From positions 1 to 64,000 of the forward strand of contig PMYB01000234.1 in NCBI GenBank assembly GCA_003170915.1: a stretch of 64,000 bases of DNA. The letters are read 5' to 3'. The stretch's first letter is position 1; each line of letters starts with the position of its first letter. The position numbers were made by a program, and so were the translations under genes. Source of the DNA: Bryobacterales bacterium (GTDB lineage: Bacteria > Acidobacteriota > Terriglobia > Bryobacterales > Bryobacteraceae). Of this stretch, positions 58,471 through 64,000 are shown piece by piece. The notes beneath the pieces were generated by a model. That model ran no database searches. It was not told where the DNA came from and saw only the letters and a list, made by a program, of their open reading frames with translations.

Positions 58471-59672
58471 GGCATGCCTGCTTTCACACCTCGAATCACC
58501 ACACGGTGGCCCGGAGCCGATTGCGCCACGGCGCCTTGCATCCGGTCTTCCATCGCGTTCATAGCGCGCTCATCTCCGTAGAGGAAACCGAAGAAGATAA
58601 GCGCCAGCGCCACCAGCGCGTAACGCTCCAACATTCGCGGCCGTGCCGCTCCCAGCAGGGCGCAAACGCAAACGCCCACACCCAGAGCCATGCGCTCGGC
58701 GATCAGAACCAGCGCGTGGTGAACGCCCGGGATCACCAACGCAACCGGCAGGACGAAAACCCCCGCGGCGCTGACGACACAAACCTGGAAGGGGGTGCTC
58801 GAAGCCAGGCGGCGCGTTCCCCATTGGTGCATCAATTCCAGAAACAGCGCCCCCCAAACCAGCAACAATCCCACCAGCACCACGTAGTACTTGCCGTCGA
58901 AGGCCCAGCCCTGGTCGGCCCCCGAGGGCATGAAGATCTGCTGACGGGGCCACTCGGCGATCAACGTGCCGCCGACCAACGCGCGCAACAGGAACATGGC
59001 CAGCAGAGAAACGGCAATCATCCAGGCGCGGGTCCGCGGCGCCGTACGGCCGGCCAGCCACAGGTACGCCAACAAGCCGGCGGTCCAGACTACCGGCAGC
59101 GCGTGGGCGAGATAGGCGAGCGCCAGAATGGGCGCCGCGGCGGCCAACCGCCAGGGCTTCCATTCCCACGCCAGAGCCAGGACCCAGAAGCACAGCCCGA
59201 GACTCAGATAGAAATTGAAGAAGCCCATATGGAAGACCCAGCCGTAAGCCAGCATGGCGATCGCGGGCATCAGGTGCCAGGCGCGGCGGCCCGACACCGC
59301 CGAGATAAACGCAAACGCGCCCCAGACGAATGCCAGGACCACGAGGGAAACCGAGATCCGCTGCGCCGCTTCCGCGCCCACCACCTTGAACAGCCCGCTT
59401 AGAATGAGGTCGAAAAGAAGGTTGGTGGTCTGGTGGACCGCCTCCAACCCTTCCGCCCGCCCGCTCTCGATCAACCGCGCCAGCCAGGAGCTGTAGTTAT
59501 GACTGGAAAGATCGCCCCCTTCGACGCTCGGCTGCCAGTGGCAGGGGACCAGCAGCAAAAGCGAGACCAGCACATAGATGGCGCGGCTCCGGCTCATGGC
59601 GGCGAACCGGGCCCTCCATCCCGGCCGGAAGGGCGGTGCCGTTCGAGGCGGATCGGGTAGTTGCGCTGGCAT
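58419..59672 (-). CDS. Polytopic membrane protein
   Basis: 417 aa with about 10 hydrophobic segments; glycosyltransferase-like membrane topology. Confidence 0.7.
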   Translation of the reverse strand: MPAQLPDPPRTAPPFRPGWRARFAAMSRSRAIYVLVSLLLLVPCHWQPSVEGGDLSSHNYSSWLARLIESGRAEGLEAVHQTTNLLFDLILSGLFKVVGAEAAQRISVSLVVLAFVWGAFAFISAVSGRRAWHLMPAIAMLAYGWVFHMGFFNFYLSLGLCFWVLALAWEWKPWRLAAAAPILALAYLAHALPVVWTAGLLAYLWLAGRTAPRTRAWMIAVSLLAMFLLRALVGGTLIAEWPRQQIFMPSGADQGWAFDGKYYVVLVGLLLVWGALFLELMHQWGTRRLASSTPFQVCVVSAAGVFVLPVALVIPGVHHALVLIAERMALGVGVCVCALLGAARPRMLERYALVALALIFFGFLYGDERAMNAMEDRMQGAVAQSAPGHRVVIRGVKAGMPCGSTNWKAFEDRRPNT

Positions 59673-60641
59673 CTAACTGTTCTCCATCCGAACCCATCGG
59701 AACTCGGGTATCAGTTCAAACGGCGTGGCGACCGCCGGCAGGCTTTCGCCGATCTGGCGGATATTCCCCTCGGTGATGTGCGATTCTCCGCCGGACGCCA
59801 GCCGCAGGTATTCTATCTTGAGAGGTTCGATGCGCATGATGCGGCAGCAAGTGGCATCCACGGCAGCCCCATCGCGGCCCGCTACCAGCACCCCCACGGG
59901 CTTCGGCGTGCCCTGAATGGGACCATTTCCTTCCATGCCGACGATGCCGTCGACGATCGCGAACTGGCGCGGAAAGGCCGCATGCAGGTCGGCGATGGAT
60001 TCGTGGATGCCGGCCCAGTGGAGCACGTTCTTGGGCCATCCATAGATGCCGCCCGGCACCACGCCAAAGAGGTTCTTCATGGACAACGTGGCAGCCACCC
60101 AGTGATGGGTCTTCATCTTTGGCATCGAGACCAGCAGGTCCGCGCCCAAAGCCGTGTTGGGGAGGTAGAGCGTGCCGAGGCGCGAGAGCTGGCGGGCGGG
60201 GCGCACGCGCGTGACGTCATCCAGGTTGAGATCCACAAAGATGTCTTCGAAGCGTGGCACGGTTTTGAAGTACCCGGCCGCGTCCGCCAGGTCCAGCGTG
60301 TTGCGGCGGTGCCCCGGCCCCTCAGCGATGCGCACACTGGCGGCGCCCATCGCACGGAAGGCTTCGAAGGCGGCATGAACCAGCAGGGGATGCGTATTGA
60401 TGCTGCTTTCCGGCTCGAACTCGACGAGATTGGGCTTGAGCACGACGTTTCGGCCGCGCACCTCGAGCCCATGCTCCTCCAGCATCCGGCGCACCGTCTC
60501 ATAGATGCGCTGGTCATAAACCGGCGCGCGCACAATCGAGACGATCGACGGAACGATGGGCCGATCCTCGCCGCAGCCGGTGAGGAGCGCGGTACCCGCC
60601 GACCCTGCCAGCCATTCGCGTCTGGTGAGTGTTCGTGACAT
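59673..60641 (-). CDS. DUF362 domain protein, Tat-type/lipoprotein-like leader
   Basis: TRREWLAGSAGTALLTGC; VVLKPNLVEFEPESSINTHPLLVHAAFEAFRAMGAASVRIAEGPGH; MPKMKTHHWVAATLSMKNLFGV. Confidence 0.88.
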   Translation of the reverse strand: MSRTLTRREWLAGSAGTALLTGCGEDRPIVPSIVSIVRAPVYDQRIYETVRRMLEEHGLEVRGRNVVLKPNLVEFEPESSINTHPLLVHAAFEAFRAMGAASVRIAEGPGHRRNTLDLADAAGYFKTVPRFEDIFVDLNLDDVTRVRPARQLSRLGTLYLPNTALGADLLVSMPKMKTHHWVAATLSMKNLFGVVPGGIYGWPKNVLHWAGIHESIADLHAAFPRQFAIVDGIVGMEGNGPIQGTPKPVGVLVAGRDGAAVDATCCRIMRIEPLKIEYLRLASGGESHITEGNIRQIGESLPAVATPFELIPEFRWVRMENS

Positions 60642-60644
60642 GGG

Positions 60645-61502
60645 TCAGGCCAAGAAGAAGTCCCGCCCTTTTGCGGCCTCGGCGACGAGCAATCCGAGGG
60701 ACGTATCCGGAAGCGTCCGGTCCGCGATCTCCAACGGATGGCAGTAGCCCGCCGGCAGTTGCCCATGCGCCAGCAGGCCCAGCCGCAACCAGTTGAGGGC
60801 GTCCGCCGAGCGGCACTCCCCGAGAAAGCGCCGGGCCACCGCCAGGCCGCGCTCCGTGCCGGGCGACCGGACACCGCGCAGGGCCGCCAGCGCCATGCCG
60901 GTAGTTTCCGGGTAAGGGCGAGACTCGTATCCCAGGGCTCGCGCCGCCCCGTAGTTCCATCCGCCTTCCCGGCACATGCGCGCCAGCAAGAACCGCCGGC
61001 CGGAATCGATTCGTTCCCGAATCGCCGGCAAGGGTCTCCGGCGGTACTCCTTATCCAGCGCCAGAACCGCCAGAGAAGTCGGACCAACCCAGGCGGCCGC
61101 GTCCGGTATCCACGGCCAGCCTAGAAACTCCTGCTCGGGGGGCCTCGGGTTGCCCAGTAGCCATTCCCGCAACCGGTACGTCAGGGTGGATTCCCTGCCA
61201 GTGGTTTCCAGCAGCCATGCGATGGCGCGAGCGTGCGCACGGGCGCCAAGCTGCTCCGGAGGCAGCAGCGCCACCAGCGCGGTCACCCATGTGCTCTGGT
61301 CGATGCCCGCTTGCGGAGGCCAGCCTCCGTCGGGCCGCTCGGTTGCCAGAATCCACCGCAGGCCGCGCCTGGCTGGCTCCGTCTCGCCCGCTACGAGCAT
61401 CGCCAGGACGGCGTAGACCGTGGGTTCGGTCCATGACGAGCCGCAGACGTACGGCCAGCCGCCATCCCCATTCTGTTTGCCTGCAAGAATCCCAATCGTC
61501 AT
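60645..61502 (-). CDS. Terpene cyclase/prenyltransferase-type alpha-toroid protein
   Basis: QNGDGGWPYVCGSS, ATERPDGGWPPQAGIDQSTWVTALVALL repeats; start MTIGILAGKQ. Confidence 0.7.
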   Translation of the reverse strand: MTIGILAGKQNGDGGWPYVCGSSWTEPTVYAVLAMLVAGETEPARRGLRWILATERPDGGWPPQAGIDQSTWVTALVALLPPEQLGARAHARAIAWLLETTGRESTLTYRLREWLLGNPRPPEQEFLGWPWIPDAAAWVGPTSLAVLALDKEYRRRPLPAIRERIDSGRRFLLARMCREGGWNYGAARALGYESRPYPETTGMALAALRGVRSPGTERGLAVARRFLGECRSADALNWLRLGLLAHGQLPAGYCHPLEIADRTLPDTSLGLLVAEAAKGRDFFLA

Positions 61503-61569
61503 AGGGCGTACTGGGCTGACGGGAGACCTGCTTTGTATGAAATCTCCCGCCAGTCGCTTTTCGCGGACA

Positions 61570-61665
61570 CTACCGGAGCACTCGACGGCTGCGCCGGCGC
61601 GACAACAGCATAATGAGCGTGACACCCGCTCCCAGCCAGATCGCCCCTTGAATCGCGAGGTTCAT
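61570..61665 (-). CDS. 31 aa single-TM microprotein MNLAIQGAIWLGAGVTLIMLLSRRRSRRVLR
   Basis: SD AAGGAGAACGAT-ATG; paralogous to the adjacent 32 aa ORF. Confidence 0.7.
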   Translation of the reverse strand: MNLAIQGAIWLGAGVTLIMLLSRRRSRRVLR

Positions 61666-61694
61666 ATCGTTCTCCTTTCATTCGTGGTCGCTTG

Positions 61695-61709
61695 GCGGGG
61701 CGGCCCCGC
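61695..61709. other. GC-rich hairpin between the two microprotein genes
   Basis: GCGGGG-CGG-CCCCGC perfect stem. Confidence 0.4.
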
Positions 61710-61735
61710 GCCTCGGGGACCGCCTCGCAATTCCC

Positions 61736-61834
61736 TTATTGCTGCGTGCGCCGGTTCCGCCGCCGTCTCAAAAAACTAAACAAGACGCCGAAAGCTCCCA
61801 GCCATATCAAACCTTGAATCAATGCGCCGTTCAT
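61736..61834 (-). CDS. 32 aa single-TM microprotein MNGALIQGLIWLGAFGVLFSFLRRRRNRRTQQ
   Basis: SD AAGGAGAAACG-ATG; shares IQGxIWLGA..(17-residue TM)..RRRxRR with 61570 ORF. Confidence 0.7.
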   Translation of the reverse strand: MNGALIQGLIWLGAFGVLFSFLRRRRNRRTQQ

Positions 61835-61849
61835 CGTTTCTCCTTGTCT

Positions 61850-62797
61850 TCAACCACCGATTTGTTTCATCATCGGGAACAGATGTTTGAAAAGTTGTAA
61901 CATTCCAGGGCCTGCCGCGACGATCATCATCGACGGCAAAATGAAAAAGAAAATCGGGAATACCAGTTTCACGCCCACCTTGCCGGCGCGCTCTTCAGCC
62001 TCCTGGCGCCGGCGCACGCGCAGGAAGTCGGAGTGGCTGCGCAGCGATTCGCCCATGCTGGTGCCGAAGCGATCGTTTTGAATCAGGATGGCCACCAGCT
62101 TGCGAATTTCCGGTTCGCCGGTTCGCTCCGCTAGATTGCGCAGGGCGTCGGAGCGCCGCGTGCCGGCGCGCATTTCGAGGGTGATCAGCGACAGCTCTTC
62201 GGCGAGCTGCGGGTGGCTCTCCTGAAGCTCGCGCCCCACGTGCTGGATGGCCTGGTCCAAACCCAAACCAGCTTCCACCGAGACCACCATCAGGTCCAGC
62301 GCATCGGGCAGCGAGAGGCGGATGATGTCCTGCCGCTTGGCCACCTTCTTTTCCAGAACGAATCGCGGGAGAATCCACCCCGCGGCCACCCCGGAAAACA
62401 TCAGGGCCAGCTTCATCATGGGGTTGGGCGGCATGTCGGATTCCAGCATGATGCACGGCACCAGCATCGCCAGGACGGCCACGATCTTCAGGCCGTAGAG
62501 CACCGTCGTCGCATTCTCGGAACGGTAACCCGCCTGGATCAACTGCGTGCGCAAATCGGCGGTCTCCGCTTTCGACGAGGGCACGTAGCCGCCGATCTGG
62601 TGCAACACCGTGACCAGGGTGCTGGCTTCCGGCTCGGCGTCGATGGCAATGCCGTGGCTCCCGGCGTCGCCGATCACGGGGTTGCCGAGTTGTTTGAGGA
62701 AGCGGCCGGGCTTGTAGAACAGACGGTACGCGGCCCACGTCATCACGATCATCAACGCTAGAAACGTGAGAAAGGCAAACCCCAGTGGATGTTCCAT
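61850..62797 (-). CDS. Type II/IV secretion F-family inner-membrane protein, TadC-like
   Basis: LSLPDALDLMVVSVEAGLGLDQAIQHVGRELQESHPQLAEEL, RFGTSMGESLRSHSDFLRVRRRQEAEERAGKVGVKLVFPIFFFILPSM. Confidence 0.92.
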   Translation of the reverse strand: MEHPLGFAFLTFLALMIVMTWAAYRLFYKPGRFLKQLGNPVIGDAGSHGIAIDAEPEASTLVTVLHQIGGYVPSSKAETADLRTQLIQAGYRSENATTVLYGLKIVAVLAMLVPCIMLESDMPPNPMMKLALMFSGVAAGWILPRFVLEKKVAKRQDIIRLSLPDALDLMVVSVEAGLGLDQAIQHVGRELQESHPQLAEELSLITLEMRAGTRRSDALRNLAERTGEPEIRKLVAILIQNDRFGTSMGESLRSHSDFLRVRRRQEAEERAGKVGVKLVFPIFFFILPSMMIVAAGPGMLQLFKHLFPMMKQIGG

Positions 62798-62798
62798 A

Positions 62799-63770
62799 TC
62801 AAACCTTGATGTTGATAATCTTCTTGATGAAAAAATTGCCGAGGATCTGGGCTACGATGGCGCCGCCGATCATCCACTTGCCGTCGGAATCCTCGGCCAT
62901 ACCCTGCAAATAGCCCGGCGCCACCACCAGCAGGCCCAGCATGGTGCCGACCGGCAGCAAGGTCAGAATGGTGGCCGTGAGCCGCCCGTGGGCGCTGGCC
63001 GCCCTTACCTGGCCCTTCAAACGGAAGCGCTCGCGGATGATGTACGCGAGGCGGGTGAGAATCTCGCTCAGGTTGCCGCCGGTCTGCTTTTGCAGCAACA
63101 CCGATGAAGTGAAGAAGCGCACGTCGAGCAGCGGCACCCGCATGCCGAAATTGCGCAGCGCCACATCCAGCGGCGCCCCCAGGTTCTGCTCGTTGAAGAG
63201 CGCGCGGTATTCCTGGCCCAATGGATCGGGCATCTCCTCGCCCACCATTTCCAGGCTGATGGAGAAGGCATGGCCGGCCCGCATCGAGCGCGACAGAAAG
63301 TCGAGCGACTCCGGGAATTGCTCCTCGAGCGTATTCAGCCGCTTTCGGCGCTTGTGCCGCACGTACAGGTACGGCATCGTGGACAAAGTCAGGCCCAGCA
63401 CCACCGCCGTAATCGGGCCGTTCACCAGAAACGGAAGCATCGTACCCAGAACCAGCCCGAGTATCCCGGCAATCGCCATGCTGGTCAGCAGCCGCGTGGA
63501 CGACCAGTTCAAACCCGCCTGCTGGATCTGCTCCTGGGCGTGACGCGAGAAGTGCAACGAGGCCAGCAGGGCCTTGAATCCCGAGGGGTTCTCGGAATTG
63601 ATCTCCTTCAGCAGGTTGTGGATTGCCACCACGGGATCGCCGGTGGCCGTGTGCAGCATCCCGGTCATCTGCGCCTTGCGCCGGGCGTCGAAAAACTTCA
63701 ACCCCAGGCTCACCGCTAGCAGGGTGAGCGCGAAGACCACCACGAAGGAGACGATTGCGCCTACAGGCAT
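62799..63770 (-). CDS. TadB-like F-family inner-membrane protein
   Basis: FPESLDFLSRSMRAGHAFSISLEMVGEEMPDPLGQEYRALFNEQNLG; QTGGNLSEILTRLAYIIRERFRLKGQVRAASAHGRLTATILTLLP. Confidence 0.92.
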   Translation of the reverse strand: MPVGAIVSFVVVFALTLLAVSLGLKFFDARRKAQMTGMLHTATGDPVVAIHNLLKEINSENPSGFKALLASLHFSRHAQEQIQQAGLNWSSTRLLTSMAIAGILGLVLGTMLPFLVNGPITAVVLGLTLSTMPYLYVRHKRRKRLNTLEEQFPESLDFLSRSMRAGHAFSISLEMVGEEMPDPLGQEYRALFNEQNLGAPLDVALRNFGMRVPLLDVRFFTSSVLLQKQTGGNLSEILTRLAYIIRERFRLKGQVRAASAHGRLTATILTLLPVGTMLGLLVVAPGYLQGMAEDSDGKWMIGGAIVAQILGNFFIKKIINIKV

Positions 63771-64000
63771 CAGTTAATCTCCACCACCGTCTGGAACAGT
63801 TGGGGCGGCAAAACGATGCCCGCCGCTTTGAGGCGTTCGCAGAAGCGCGGACGAATGCCGGTGGCCCGAAACCGGCCGAGCACCCTTCCGGATTCCACAA
63901 TCCCCGTCTTCTCGAATAGAAAAATGTCCTGCAGCGTGATAATGTCCTGCTCCATGCCGACCACTTCGGTGATGTGCGTAACGCGCCGCGACCCGTCGCT
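63770..64000 (-). CDS. CpaF/TadA ATPase C-terminus (truncated by window edge)
   Basis: SDGSRRVTHITEVVGMEQDIITLQDIFLFEKTG typical CpaF C-terminal sequence, open at window end. Confidence 0.85.
   Translation of the reverse strand, partial: SDGSRRVTHITEVVGMEQDIITLQDIFLFEKTGIVESGRVLGRFRATGIRPRFCERLKAAGIVLPPQLFQTVVEIN

Noticed and set aside
63770-63964. 64 aa stand-alone ORF at the window end
   Set aside because: Frame is open to the window edge; it is the C-terminus of a CpaF-like ATPase, not a small gene.

Overview
High-GC bacterial chromosome segment that looks like Acidobacteriota (Solibacter/Bryobacter-like). Supporting signs are TIGR03437-type Solibacter C-terminal domains, several CRTAC1/ASPIC-UnbV proteins, and many exported Gfo/Idh/MocA oxidoreductases. 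Housekeeping anchors are efp, selA and tRNA-Pro(CGG). Most of the window is exported carbohydrate catabolism: five Gfo/Idh/MocA genes (one frameshifted), two TIM-barrel isomerases, DUF1080, ThuA, GH97, GH27, an enolase-superfamily enzyme, RraA/IclR, two PL22-like propellers, a UroD-like enzyme, MFS and a GH67-like protein. Strongest candidates for an undescribed system: (1) a tightly overlapping six-gene operon at 22492-30618 (CxxCH protein, CRTAC1, YncE-propeller/di-heme cytochrome, propeller, RidA-like, orphan 1.5-domain periplasmic binding protein), next to an HK-RR-CRTAC1 operon and a TPR-CRTAC1 gene; (2) two tandem paralogous 31-32 aa single-TM microproteins, absent from the supplied ORF track, with near-identical Shine-Dalgarno sites just downstream of Tad secretion genes. 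Also seen: HEPN, GH1, SDR and TIGR03437 relics, a MITE/REP-like palindrome flanked by direct repeats, an EF-P with Asn at the modification-loop tip, and a PL22-like paralog with a large in-frame internal deletion. No CRISPR array, rRNA, prophage or intact transposase was seen. All family calls were made by eye from the sequence, with no database search.
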